Below, one piece after another: positions 1 through 10,799 of a stretch of 64,000 bases of DNA. The DNA is from Phytophthora hibernalis (lineage: Eukaryota > Oomycota > Peronosporomycetes > Peronosporales > Peronosporaceae). A program made the position numbers and the translations under genes. Location of the stretch: NCBI GenBank assembly GCA_012656075.1, contig JAAKBF010000058.1, positions 1 through 64,000 of the forward strand. The letters are read 5' to 3'. How positions within the stretch are numbered: position 1 is the stretch's first letter; every line of letters begins with the position of its first letter. A model generated the notes under the pieces. That model was not told the DNA's origin. It worked only from the letters and a program-made list of their open reading frames with translations, and did not search any database.

Positions 1-2
1 AT

Positions 3-370
3 ACTGCATAATTTCGCGCCTGTTATTGATGTAAGCCACCTGCAGACCTCAACTGCCGTCGCAAAATCGCGGGTAACAGTGACGTCCTGACCAGTATAGT
101 ACTCTCCATAGATCGGATAATACATCTGGTCGGTAGCCGTTTCGTCGGTGGCAACGACACTGCAGTCCGCGGCAATAGTATTTTGGTCAATGGCAATAGC
201 CGTGTTGTTGCCAACGACAACCTGGGCAATGGAAACACCTTCAGCACTAGTGTTACCCGGCACGTTGTCGTACATGACCTTTGGGCGGTCAAAGTTGCAG
301 CTTGTACAGCGGATGAGACCTCGGGGTTTGTATTCGTGCATATCATACACACCCACCCAACACTGTCGGT
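3..370 (-). CDS. Partial unknown protein running off the left edge
   Basis: On the minus strand one frame stays open from about base 370 to the window edge, roughly 120 codons. It contains the segment RCTSCNFDRP with a C-x2-C pair, and then an Asn/Thr/Ala-rich stretch with VVVGNNTAIAIDQNTIAADC. A stop lies just upstream (near 380). A good acceptor-like CACCGACAG ends near base 370, so this is probably an internal or last exon of a spliced gene whose first exon may be the ORF at 521-817. The two frames do not join cleanly at the splice sites I can see. I do not recognise the protein. It could also be a transposon-encoded ORF, because the region is bordered by retroelement sequence. Confidence 0.35.
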
Positions 371-520
371 GCCAGAAGCTTCACTATGACTGGTCCTCAA
401 ACTGTCAATAAATCCCCTCGTTTGAGAGACATCACGGGGCACCGGATCCGCTGCGGGGCCATGCCTCGACTCCCGTTCGTTGACATCCGTCCTGCTTCCT
501 TGTACCCCGCTGTCGTGCTC

Positions 521-817
521 TCACGTGAGCAAATTGGTCGCTGCAGAGTCCTTGCTACCAGTGTCCGCAGCAGCGGCTCGACGGGCAGCCCTTCCTAGCT
601 TGACGGCGCGAATTTGCATGGCTGTTCTGGTCTTTCGTTTCTTCCTCTTCTTCGAGGGCGCCGCACTTCGCAGCACAGCGCCCTTGGTCACCCCAGTCTT
701 CCAGACGCGCGCCATAAGGCTTTCCCACGTGGCTCCCTTCACAAACAGCAGAACTGAGAGCGCCAAGGGAGGACCAGCAGCGTGTGCTTCCTTTTCGGCG
801 TCTTTCTGACTGACCAT
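521..817 (-). CDS. Candidate upstream exon, basic protein of unknown function
   Basis: This 98-codon minus-strand ORF begins MVSQKDAEKEAHAAGPPLAL and contains a strongly basic block (SKKRKKRKTRTAMQIRAVKL) that looks like a nuclear localisation signal, followed by an Ala/Arg-rich segment. The ORF ends just after a donor-like GTGAGA near base 527, so it may continue by splicing into the open frame at 3-370. It sits immediately 5' of Gypsy element 1. No domain is recognisable, and membership of a transposon cannot be excluded. Confidence 0.3.
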   Translation of the reverse strand: MVSQKDAEKEAHAAGPPLALSVLLFVKGATWESLMARVWKTGVTKGAVLRSAAPSKKRKKRKTRTAMQIRAVKLGRAARRAAAADTGSKDSAATNLLT

Positions 818-839
818 AAAAAATTAAATGTTTGGTCGA

Positions 840-1143
840 CCTGTGATATCAGATATTCTGAGGTTATCACCTACCATGTAAAGTTACAGGGAGGCTGTTG
901 AAGTGCCACTTTGACATGTGGTACAGTGTACCCCAGAGCTGATATCCAGTCAATCAGAAACCTGTGAAAGCTGTTTCACTAGAGTAGAGTATACTATTGA
1001 AGGAGCCATAGTTTAAGTCTCCTTCTCTTCATCACCAACCGTCTAGCCTCTCTCTAATATAACTTACTTCGTCTTTTGACACCTACAAGACATATCAACT
1101 TACTCTCTCTTCTCTACGAGCCGAACGATCTCGCCATAGGTTA
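840..1143. other. Non-coding stretch before Gypsy element 1
   Basis: This AT-rich sequence contains several CT-rich runs (for example near 1018-1110). It may hold part of a 5' LTR or leader of the retroelement that follows, but I could not pair it with a second LTR copy after base 4350, so no LTR is called. Confidence 0.3.
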
Positions 1144-1488
1144 TGAGCCAGCAGCTCCCCGCTCGTGAGCCACTCCAAGATGAACGAAGAAGTCGTCTTT
1201 ACGAAGGTGAAGAGCAACGGAGTGACGATCGAGAACGCGTGCCAGTCTTCCGCGATGGTAGCGTGTAGGACTGGCTGGAGTGGTTACTGAGAATCTCGGA
1301 CTTCTTCATGGGCTACCAGGCAACGGAAAGGAAGAATTCGCGGTCGTTGGGGACTTGCAAGTATTGCTGTTCGACGACGACCTGCTGATGTTCAACGACC
1401 TCGCCGCAGAAGAACAACTCGACCACCTGGATGTAGCCATTTACGACCTGAGACGATTGACGATGATTCACTGCCCCCTGGAACTCGA

Positions 1489-2335
1489 GCCGTGATCATC
1501 GACGATCTTGTGGATCTGCGGAAAACGCAGTCTATGTCGGTCAGAGAATATACCCGAGCTTTCAGAAAGCTAAACCGGATGATTTCCTTCATCAACGAGA
1601 GTGACGCTATCCCCGAGGCCGACCACGTCCGCATGTACAAAAGCGGAATGCCGGTCGAGTGACAAATTGAAGTGTCACGACTATCTCGCTCCTGGGACCT
1701 CCCCGGCCTTGAACAGCAGTTTGAACTGATCGAGCGAGTAGAACAAGAGAGCGAAGCACTCAGAAAAAGCGCCGACAGCAACGTGAAAGCAGCAGCACCA
1801 ATTCGGCCCGACCGCGTGATAATCGTGGCGGCCATCAACAACAGCAGCAGCAACGAGGAAATGCACGCCCTGGTCGCGGCCAGAGGCATGGCCAGCATCA
1901 CCATCAGCAGCAGAACCAGTACTGCGGTTTCTGCAAGCGCAACAACCACTCGAAGGAGCCGTGCTTTCGAGACCCGTCCTCGCTGGTATATCGCCTGCGG
2001 AATGGACAGCAGCAGAAGCAAGGCGGCGGTCAAGGCCGTGGCCGCGGGCAGTTTGCTGCCATACAGAGCAAATCACCCAGATGTCTGCCATGATGGAGAC
2101 GATGAAGAAGCAGCATGAGGAAGAGATAAACGCACTTCGTTTCTACGATGAACTTATCGCTATGACATTTACCGATGCAGAAGACAAGCCTGGAAGTGAG
2201 ATGAGCGCAACACTGGCGCCGCTATTAGCGAAGACGAGATCAGAAAAAAAGATTAGCAGTGACGAACCCGTGATGGTGACTGAAGTCCGTTTTGGAGACG
2301 TTACTTTCCCTGCTTTGATCGACACTGGATGCTGA
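1489..2335 (+). pseudogene. Gag and protease remnant of Gypsy element 1
   Basis: The segment contains SVREYTRAFRKLNRMISF, typical of the retrotransposon Gag core, interrupted by a stop near 1660. A CCHC zinc knuckle of spacing C-x2-C-x4-H-x4-C (CGFCKRNNHSKEPC) lies at about 1923-1964. The aspartic-protease motif FPALIDTGC lies at about 2311-2335 and is cut by a TGA directly after it. Gag would package element RNA and the protease would cleave the polyprotein. Frame changes between the three pieces show the copy is dead. Confidence 0.8.
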
Positions 2336-3029
2336 CGGTCGGCGATCGAGCAGACGGTAGTGGACCAAGTTCGTGAGCAGCTCTTACTAAGGAACGAAGA
2401 GGCCACCTTCAAGCAGGCCGATAAATATACTGGACGCACGACGCATGTGGCGACGGCCCCAGTCAACTTACCCATCTTCTCGACGAGCAGAGTGTGCACG
2501 CACGACTTTCGAGTAGCCCGCAACTACTTTATCCTGTTATGCTGGGGAAGGACTTCTTCTCTTCGCAAGGAATCGATTTGCTGTTTTCGAGCAAGTAAAT
2601 GGAGTGGAATGAAGTACGTGTGCCGATGCCGAAGTTGCGTGCTCAGGGAAAACCTGTACTAAAGCCTTATCGTGGGGAAGATACGTGCCATGTGGAGCTA
2701 TCGGTCGCAGCAACTCGGCTACGTCTGGGAGGACGACAAGCTCCGATACAAGGTAGAAACGCTGAAGTCCTTCGGTATTTTGGATATGCAGGACGAAGAC
2801 GGAGCTCACTTCCTAGTTCTCAACAAGCTTCTCTGGCTTTCGATTCCGCGGCAAGATATGATGGTGATCGGAGAAGTTCACGGGCAAAGGGTGACACCAT
2901 GTTCTGAACGACCGTGCTCTGGTATTGTGAGTGTCTTCGGGAAATCATTAGGAGGCCCAGCAGAAGAAACTAATTGTTTGGTTCATTTTACAGAGCTACC
3001 ACAAGTACAGATGATGAGGGGCGGCTTGA

Positions 3030-4348
3030 GATTGAGGAGTTCGGGCCTCGACTACACTACATCAAAGGCGAGAACAACGTAGTCGCCGACGCATTGTCCC
3101 GCCTGCATGGCGTCGCGTGTCTGGAACTGGGGAATGCGGAAGCCACTGTTGCCGCGATTACTTCAACTGGAGATGACCCCGCGCTCTTTTCGCTGGATCT
3201 CCGGCAGCTCGCGCGCGCAGGCAAGTGCAACTGAGTCAGGTGGAATTGTCAAATAGGTCAACGGAGTAAAGCTTCGAGTTGATGCAAAGAGCAACTGCAT
3301 TTTGGTTCCTTCTCACCTACCAGAACCAATTATTCGAGCGTACCATGAGTGGCCCATGCATCCGGGAGGACCAGCCATGTGCCAGACAATCAAGTCGTCA
3401 TTATACTGGAAGGGCATGGAGAGCCAAATCCTTCTCTTTGTCCGCAGCTGCCTGGCGTGCACCAAAAGCAAGCACCCCACGTTGAAGTACGCTAAGTTGC
3501 CAATGAAGACGGTCGTGGTGCGACCATAGTTTGAGGTGGCTATAGATTCTATCGGGCCGTACGGCAAGAAGAAGTTTTGAGCAATGAAGATGATCGACAT
3601 GGCACTCGACTCGTAGAGATCCAGCCCGTGGACGACGCATCTAGCGACGATGCTGCATTCGTCTTCGATCGCTATTGGTTGTGTCTTTATCCACGGCCAG
3701 TCCGTATCATCTACGACCAAGGCACGGTGTTTAAAAATGAGTTTTTAGCTGCTTGAGAGCTACGGTATCCACGCGGTACCGATAACGACACACAACCCTC
3801 AGACAAATGGAGTCATCGATAGGCTCCATCGCGTGATCGGCGAGAAGATGAGAACCAAGACGATCAGCTCAAAGGACGAATGGACAGCTTTCCTACATGA
3901 CGTTACCTTCGCCCTGCGGGCGAATTACCATAGCATGTTGGGAGCATCGCCTGCACAAGCCACCATCGGTCGCGACATGCTGTTCGACGTTGACCATTGC
4001 ACGGACTGGGATGACCAGTACCGCCGCAAGGTGGTGCAGGTGACAACGAACAATGCACGTGAGAACGCAAAGCGGCAAAGCTGGACATATGCGCCCGGTG
4101 ATCAAGTTCTGCTCCGTAACGATGCCGGACCTCCAGCAAAAATGACCCCGCTCTTCAGCGGGCCCCACACTGTGGTTGTCGTGCGAGCGAACGGAACGCT
4201 GGTTCTTGACAAGGGCCGATACATGGAAACGGCCCACATTCGCCGTATCGTGCCCTTCCAGTCCCAACGAGAGAAAGACTATCAGCAGAGTCAATCTGTG
4301 ACGCGCGCGTGTGCGACGCGCGCATGTGCGACGCGCGCAAGTGGATAA
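3030..4348 (+). pseudogene. RNase H tail and integrase remnant of Gypsy element 1
   Basis: After the RNase H end (VVADALSRL) an integrase follows. It has an HHCC-type zinc domain with CTKSKHP-like spacing near 3450-3480, a catalytic core with several stops between 3500 and 3760, the TNGVIDRLHR-type region near 3805-3835, and a C-terminal DNA-binding part with WTYAPGDQVLLRNDAGPPAK. The last 170 codons (from 3833) are a single clean frame. They end in three copies of a 5-residue repeat (T-R-A-C-A). The core DDE triad is not intact because of the stops. Confidence 0.8.
4301..4345. repeat. 3 x 15-bp tandem repeat at the integrase C-terminus
   Basis: Three successive 15-bp units (4301-4315, 4316-4330, 4331-4345) with core ACGCGCGC add a pentapeptide repeat to the end of the integrase frame. 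The units differ at one or a few bases. The length is a multiple of three, so the frame is preserved. Confidence 0.85.
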
Positions 4349-4537
4349 GACAGTAGCAGTTGAAAGATCTCATGTCTGGCTGGCAAACGCTGGTGCGTAC
4401 CAACCAGTCATAGCAACAGAAGTAGGAGACGGCCTGCTCACTCTAACTGCTTTTAGTTTCCATCAGTTCCCGTTTTTCCAACTATCACCACAGCAACTAG
4501 TGACAAACGGAAGCAAGGTGGGAGAAAAAGCGGCGGG

Positions 4538-4882
4538 ATGATGGGTGAGCGCGTGGAGCCGCCGTGGCCAAGGTATGTCTGCGTCTTTGTCGGCGCCGCC
4601 TTGTATGCCTGCAATGAACAGCTCAGTGCTGGGCGCCATCGCCGCCGCCGACCACGTTCTCGCCTAGCCAAGCCAACAGCTTGCCTCCACGTGTACTATT
4701 GCCCACTGGACCTGTCGGAGAACCCGATGGAGGAGACCGTGGCCATGAGCAAGAAGAGCTTTTTGCTTGCGGCCAAGATGGGGGAGCTGGGGCTGGTCCA
4801 GACGTACGGCGAGGAGGACGGCATGGACAACAGCGAGGTCTACGACGCGCCATCGCAGCCCAAGGACATCCTGCAGGCGTAG
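4538..4882 (+). CDS. Candidate gene or terminal exon, unknown
   Basis: One plus-strand frame runs to a TAG at 4880-4882. Its last 60 codons look protein-like and conserved (ENPMEETVAMSKKSFLLAAK, then GMDNSEVYDAPSQPKDILQA). The upstream part of the same frame (an RHRRRRPRSR stretch) looks non-coding. A donor-like AAG|GTATGT near 4571 and an acceptor-like CCAACAG near 4679 suggest that the real gene is spliced and that the coding part may begin near 4680. The high GC content contrasts with the AT-rich sequence on the 3' side. I do not recognise a family. Confidence 0.35.
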   Translation: MMGERVEPPWPRYVCVFVGAALYACNEQLSAGRHRRRRPRSRLAKPTACLHVYYCPLDLSENPMEETVAMSKKSFLLAAKMGELGLVQTYGEEDGMDNSEVYDAPSQPKDILQA

Positions 4883-4910
4883 TACACGAATATGCCGCAT
4901 GACTGTACAC

Positions 4911-6312
4911 GTATTATAGTTACTTAATGGAGTTATATTATCAAATGCAGTACATTTTGTTTTACATATTCGTTGTCCTGTATTGTCCTACGCTCAATAC
5001 ATGTTGTAAGTTACTGTAAGTGCTCTATCACTTTTGCATGTTGCGACATAAGTCCTCAGCCCGCTAAGTGTGCCTCGTCCAAGGCAATTTATTTTTTATT
5101 GTATTGCAATGATTGCGTCAGTCCGATAAGGTCGGATAAATTGGAAATATGCATGTGATTGTGATACGCTCTACACTAGGCATTTGTATTGGGATACACA
5201 TCTTTTTGCTCCCCTCCGACCCGATACGTCGGAATGACTGGGATAGAGGACCTACCTAACCCTATGCGCGACCATTGGTCGATATAACATGATAGCGTGC
5301 ATCTTATTGGCTATTTATTTTAAAACTCAGTGATTGATCATTAAAGTGCCACCATACACAATACAAAATCTAAGTAAGGTCGGACAAGTGATAATATTCA
5401 TATGTAGTACGAATTTGTTGGACGGTTGTTGGCTCGTATTTAAGGAAGTGTGTACTGTACTTATAAGAAAACACTGGAGAGAAAGCGACTTTGAAGAGTT
5501 TAGATCGCACATGGAAGACGAAGAGGAGGGAGGCGCCGGTATGGACAACAGCGCAGGAATTGCCTACAGCTCCACGTGCAGCCTAAGCACCATTCAGGCC
5601 AACTTCCTGCATCGTGCCGTTCTCCCCCTCTACGGCTGGCCTCCTTGGTGCTCGGGTGGGCCCTGTCTTGATAGCCCTCGTTCACTGCCGCACCGCACTC
5701 ACGACAACGGCGAGTAGTTTTAGGGCCAGCGGGATCACTCGACCCTTGGTCGACTTGCGCGTGATGCCGCGCGCATGGGTGTTTTCCTGGTCGTTTATGC
5801 AGCTGAGGGCGGTGCACTTGACGAGTGAGCCTGCTTGAGCGAGCAGAAAATCCCAATGTGGCCATGTTTGAGCCAATTATCAATTTAGATAATTTTGGCC
5901 AATCAGGGTCTTGCCGGCCCTGTCGGCAGACGGTCGGCACTTTTACGCTATGGAGGCTTTGGACGACGAGGTCCATGAATTTTTGAACAACGTCATCGAG
6001 AAGAAGTCAAAGGACGTGTACTCGTACGGTATCAGCAGATAGGTTGTGTGGCTTCACCAAAAAGGCATCCCTTTTAAATCCAGCATTGCAAGCTCAACTC
6101 GACAGTACGCAGATAGCCCTTTCACTTTTTAATGCGTGTAACACGCAACCGGGTACGAAGCAAGTTAACTTACTACTTAGGATCGCGCGTGCCCAGGCCA
6201 GGCCACGGCACCCTATACAATACCAGTAATGTGCCCGACGATTTGATGCCTGGATATCTACAAACAACAAAATAAAATGCACGCTCGTAATAACCCCAGA
6301 GTGATCATCCTA
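4911..6312. other. Region without a supportable gene
   Basis: This is largely AT-rich sequence. A more GC-rich block at about 5510-5980 has overlapping open frames on both strands (minus 5500-5976, plus 5334-5717), but neither shows a recognisable domain and I cannot choose between them. A 30-codon ORF starts at 5950. No RNA gene or repeat longer than about 10 bp is evident. Confidence 0.4.
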
Positions 6313-6396
6313 AGCTGTGGCGTCGGTGCGGTTAAATCGCCGGCACCGTCCTTGAGCTGTGGCACCGGCGCGGTTAAATCGCTGGCGCCTATGGTG
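6313..6396. repeat. 2 x 42-bp imperfect tandem repeat
   Basis: Two adjacent 42-bp units (6313-6354 and 6355-6396) both begin AGCTGTGGC and share GCGGTTAAATCGC. Each unit is itself partly palindromic around GGTTAAATC, with GGCGCC/GGCACC-like arms. The function is unknown; the repeat may be a decayed element end. Confidence 0.7.
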
Positions 6397-6447
6397 CCAA
6401 ATTACATTATCTAGACTGCCTAATTATGCAAATAAGGAGTTTTATTC

Positions 6448-6469
6448 TTGTTGGACCTCGGTCCAACAA
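6448..6469. repeat. 22-bp perfect palindrome
   Basis: TTGTTGGACC and GGTCCAACAA form a perfect 10-bp inverted repeat around a TC spacer. Related CCAACA/TTGGA words recur in the following 120 bases. No neighbouring gene is identifiable. Confidence 0.75.
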
Positions 6470-7068
6470 AATCGTGACTATTTGAAATTTGAATGGATAG
6501 TAATCTGAACTCCTCGAAAAAGTTGGACATCCCATCCAACACTTGCATACAAAACCAAGCATTCGATCCAACAAATTCAGGAGAATCATCCATATGCCAA
6601 GTAAACAGAATGTTTTGGTTATTGTCCGGCATTCATACAGTGTACATAATATGGATAGGTGTAGTACGCATATGCGTGCGTCGCTGTATTGCCGACTTAT
6701 CTTCTCACTGTCATGCAATACTAAGTACAAAATCTAAAATCGCATCAGTCACAGAAACTTAAATCTGCAGCTATCTTGGTCAACAAAATTTAGGGAAATT
6801 ACTACGCCCGGTGGCCTATGGATTCACGGTGATAAAGCTACCAGCATTGTGAGGGTTTTCGTTTGAGTAAATACGCAGGCATGATTGGCAAAGTTACAAG
6901 TAGCAACTGTTTAATTATTATAGAAGCGAAGTGATGCTAGATCGATGAATTTAGGATTCCTTCAAAACTCCTTCAACATGTTGCTAATACTTCGAAATAC
7001 AGTTTATTTTTCGCCTTCATTTGAGCATCGTTCTATCAGTATCTCCTAATCACAATCCAAAAATGGCG
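6470..7068. other. AT-rich region, nothing recognised
   Basis: Reading both strands I found only short chance ORFs and no domain, RNA gene or clear repeat other than the palindrome just upstream. Confidence 0.4.
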
Positions 7069-7442
7069 TAAGGCAAATTACCAGTTTAGTAGTTTATACC
7101 AGTTTAATGGACTCGATATTTGGCCAATGAAACGTCAGTATTTTAAATAACGTCCTTTCATTGGTTTCCAATGTGATTTGCGCCATCAAACCGAACTGCT
7201 ACTGAAACCAAGTCGAAAAGGGCTACTAAACTAGTAAACAGCACCATTTTGATGTTCAGAACTGCGACTCGTTTAGACATTTCAGAACTCCACCAATCAT
7301 TAGTCCAAAACTCATGAAACATTTTCCTGTGTCTCATCTTTCCGATGGCGCAAGCAGCTCCCCATTCCGATTATTATTTGTCAAGATATCTTTAAGTTTG
7401 TGCAGGCCACCCCCGAGGCTACTAAACTGGTAATTTGCCTTA
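7069..7442. mobile_element. MITE with 22-25 bp perfect terminal inverted repeats (TA target)
   Basis: GTAAGGCAAATTACCAGTTT... at 7068-7092 is the exact reverse complement of 7419-7443, a 25-bp perfect inverted repeat. If the ends are read as AGGCAAATTACC..., both are flanked by TA, the target duplication of Tc1/mariner/pogo-type elements. The interior of about 330 bp has no ORF, so the copy is non-autonomous. The perfect arms suggest a fairly recent insertion. Confidence 0.75.
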
Positions 7443-7668
7443 CATGGATATGAAGTGGACGGTTTCCCGAAGGTAATCAAGGGAAGGCTACTTTTCCGGG
7501 ATCAGGAAGAGAGTTCAACGGGAGAGGCGACACCGACCTCGGGTGCTCTCCCACGAAGCGTGCCCAAAATTCGTAGTGTAGAGCAGTCATTTGGTTTTTC
7601 TGCGAGCCTAGAAGTAGATAACAGGAAGCTCCGCTTAGACTTCCTGTCAACACTAACGTTCCGCCAAG

Positions 7669-10423
7669 ATGCACGCCTCTACCCTCCCACGTGGATCATT
7701 TCTCCTCATCTTCCCCGAAGATGTTAACGGCACCATCGCTTCTCCGACCTACGCCAAGGTGAAAAGTTCAAGAGGCGTCACGGCAACGGCCGTTCTGGAC
7801 AACGAAGATGCCGACACTGAGACGGTCGTGAAGATTCCAAGGGCCACGGCGCTGACGAGAAGGGTGAGAAGTAGTGATGCTGAAGGAACGAAGCTCGGAA
7901 AGTAGATCCGACAGGCAGTGTGCGCCAGAACGAATGGACAATACCGATATGGTCAAGTTACGGGGTACTCTGAGGGTAGTCTGGTGATCAGCACCCCGTC
8001 GGGCCCGGTTGAAACCAGCCAAGAGGATATCAGCGGCTCGGTATACCCTGTTGTGGTCATGGTTATGGAATGTCACGAATTTGCCGAAAATACCTGGAGT
8101 TACGAGCAACTCGAACCCATTCACACTTTACTTATGGACCGACTGCTGGAACCTGCCACGTCTGAAGCAGATTGTGAGCCTTTGTCAATCGCTCAGCTCA
8201 TGCCAGGTCTCCTGCACGAGGTTTCACCAGGATTTGACCGCCTGTGTACATGGGTTGATGCTCGCACCGGCAAACTTGCACGCCTCTCTGTGCAGCATGT
8301 CGTGAACTACGTCTTCTACGTTGATGGTAGCAAAACCATACCCAGCAATATGGAGAACATGTTTGGGACTTCCTTCTGAGAAACAGCGGGGTGCAACCCA
8401 GACGTCCCCGGCAACGTCCTTCTACGCCACGACAACGAGGCATCCAACCCGACAACACATCGAGTTTCTTTGACGTCATGGAGGTGGACGACTGCGAAGA
8501 AACGGCCGAAGACGAGGCCGTGGTTGCTCGAACCCTCCTTACAGTTGCTGACGAGAGCTGCGCACCAGAGCAGACCGCTCATAAACCAGTTGTAACCTAC
8601 TCAATTGCAGCATGCTCGCCAAACCGAGCTGAGACTTGTACAAACGTCAACCAACGCGACGCCAGCTATTTTAAGCGCCTTCAACGTGGCGGTTCAAGAT
8701 CACCTCGATGCGGAGTACGGAGGAAGCCGAAATACTCGAACTTATACGTGCGCATCGACCTCATCTACTCCCTTATCTCCTGGATTCACGCCGCCGAACA
8801 CATGCTGCAGAACTTCGCCTGACCAGGAATGATGACGAGACCCCGCGGCCAAACGGAGCAAATTCAGCTTCAACCCGTCAACAGAACAACGCCGAGTCCA
8901 TGATGTGGTCACGTCCGCAGCGCATCAAGGTAAGTCCCCTACAGAATTTGTGGAATCTTTGGTGTCCAGCAGCGAACTATGGGCGTATCCCGGTGTCGCC
9001 ATACGTGCCTTTGACATTGAATTTGGAAGTCGCGGTCTCTCGTTCCTCCATTTTCGCCAGTAGACCAGATGCTTCGACTTCGGCGTCAACGCAAGAGCTT
9101 CATTTACATAAGCGATTTCTCGGTGTCGACCAAGTTTATGCCAGCTCCAGATCCAATGTCCTGGGAAGACGTTCTATCAGGAGCCAATGGATTCCAGCAG
9201 TATTGTTTTGTCCGTTGTGATCCTACAACACAGTACCTTGCAACAACACTTTACAACTTTGTTGTCGAGATCAAGGGTCGGAAGCTTTGGCCGCAGGAAA
9301 TGCTGCTCACCCTGGTGCTCTGGATTGACGCTCAGCTCGAAAGGTATCGAAACGCGGTGATTGCAGATATGGAACATGCAACCTCAACAAGGCACGCGGT
9401 TTCAGCGAACTTCACGCCAAACAACATCGAACTTCATGGCCTTTTACTCGCCGATCAAAGGAACCAAGTGGAGTCCATTCGCCATTCGTCGACAAGCGAG
9501 GGAACAAACTCGACCAACCCACCGCGTCAATCCCGCACCCAGCGAACCGGAAACAACCACGCTCGCAATCAATCGAATGACGCTTACCCCACTCCTCAAC
9601 AAGATGGCAAAGACGTCTGCCTCAAATTCCTGTCAAAAAGGGGTCCGTCAAATGCATCTTTGCAAGCAGAATGCATTTTTACCCGGCCGCACTACCCAGT
9701 CAGGTTCGCAGCTACATTCGACGAAAGTTCGGAGGTCTGAATAGCAAGTACGCCAACTATTGATGGAGTCCAGGGAACGCTGGTTCTCGTGTCCTTGGAC
9801 AGGTTAGTTTGAACCGTCAAGCTCCAGCACTTAGAATACACACTCCTTCACCATACGGTTCACCAGCACCTCGGGATTCGGGCGGAGTCAGCAACATTGG
9901 CAAGCTGCAGTACGGACCCACTCGGGGCTCTCACCATGCAAGTCATACCATTTCGGTTGACAAGGCTCAGTTCAAGTCACTGCAAAATCAACTACCAGGG
10001 TACCCCAACACAGGTCGAACCAGTTCGGTCGGCGAGACTCAGTTCGAATCACTGTTTAGTCAGTTACCTCCGCAACGCGACGCAGGTCGAACCAGTTCGG
10101 TCGACGTGGTCCAGTTCGGATCAATGCCTAGTCCATTTCCTGGGCGGTACAACGCAGGCCACGCCATTTCAGTAGGGACGACTCAATCCAGGTCACTACA
10201 GCTTCATCATTTGAGGCCGGTCGTCAAAGGAAGTGCAACCCGTCGACATACTGATCAAGCGCTAATGCTGCGAACGGCCGTCAGCAGCAAGGAGGTCGGG
10301 GACAACCCACTACGTCAGCATCCCCACATCGCAGGTGTCTCCAGTCGAGATCGCGCAAGCACCAACAAAACGGATATTTGCCCTTCCTCCAGCAGCATAC
10401 GTAAAAATTGCGAAGGCGCTTAA
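7669..10423 (+). pseudogene. Gag-like region of the DIRS-like element
   Basis: Fragmented frames at 7669-7905, 7918-8379, 9069-9740 and 9809-10423 together occupy the 5' half of the element. The 7918-8379 piece includes a Tudor/chromo-like stretch (NGQYRYGQVTGYSEGSL), which is only a visual resemblance. The 9069-9740 piece holds SWEDVLSGANGFQQYCFVRC and ends with a Cys-containing KDVCLKFLSKRG segment of the sort seen near the end of DIRS-type Gag. The 9809-10423 piece carries a 24-residue repeat. Assignment to Gag rests on position and on the zinc-finger-like end. Confidence 0.55.
9944..10213 (+). repeat. Tandem 72-bp (24-residue) coding repeat
   Basis: Units start at 9944, 10016, 10088 and 10160 (the last one incomplete). 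Each encodes a version of R-T-S-S-V-x3-Q-F-x-S-(L/M)...G. The period is a multiple of three and the frame stays open, so the repeat expanded while the frame was under coding constraint. Confidence 0.8.
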
Positions 10424-10799
10424 CTGGGCACCCTACCAGCATCACCAGCTCTTTCCGTGATACGTGCGCTCGACTAGGCATTGCACCACCCAAGGCGTTT
10501 CTTCTGCACAACAGCAAGCAGCAGTGGCAACTCAATCCGGAAAACAACGCGTGATAACAGCATTGGCATTAGAACACGGCATGCGGCTGCAAGACATTGC
10601 CGAAGTGGTACGTGGCCAATCCAGTAGCGATTTCCGTACTAACAAGGCAATGCACCCTTCATGTACAAACACAACGAGCTGCTCGTACAAATCGCGCGTA
10701 CGGGCATTCAACCGTCTTGAAGAAAGAAAGGCCAACGCAAACGAAGCCACTGAAAAAGCATGGGTCCGCTTCTCGCCACTTGAATGGAGTACTTAAAGC

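Larger units (their letters stand above)
1144..4348 (+). mobile_element. Ty3/Gypsy LTR retrotransposon 1, internally deleted and decayed
   Basis: Gag, protease, the tail of RNase H and integrase follow each other in Ty3/Gypsy order on the plus strand, but most of the reverse transcriptase is missing. The protease (about 2257-2335) is followed within 700 bases by the terminal RNase H peptide LHYIKGENNVVADALSRL (about 3052-3108). Several frameshifts and in-frame stops are present, so the copy cannot be autonomous. Neither LTR could be delimited. The element is followed by a compositionally different GC-rich stretch with a candidate gene exon. Confidence 0.85.

Noticed and set aside
840..4500. 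LTR pair for Gypsy element 1
   Set aside because: I compared the flanks by eye and found no matching long direct repeat; a self-alignment of 500-1400 against 4200-5600 would decide.
4623..4910. Minus-strand 95-codon ORF opposite the candidate exon at 4700-4882
   Set aside because: Pro/Ser/Arg-rich shadow of GC-rich coding sequence on the plus strand.
5500..5976. Overlapping minus-strand frames that at first suggested a histone-like gene
   Set aside because: Short basic pieces (ITRKSTKGRVIPLALKL) recall histones, but no frame aligns with H2A, H2B, H3 or H4.
5950..6042. 30-codon ORF starting MEALDDEVHEFLNNVIEKK
   Set aside because: Amino-acid composition looks natural, but it is too short, has no homolog I recognise and no splice donor that avoids its stop.
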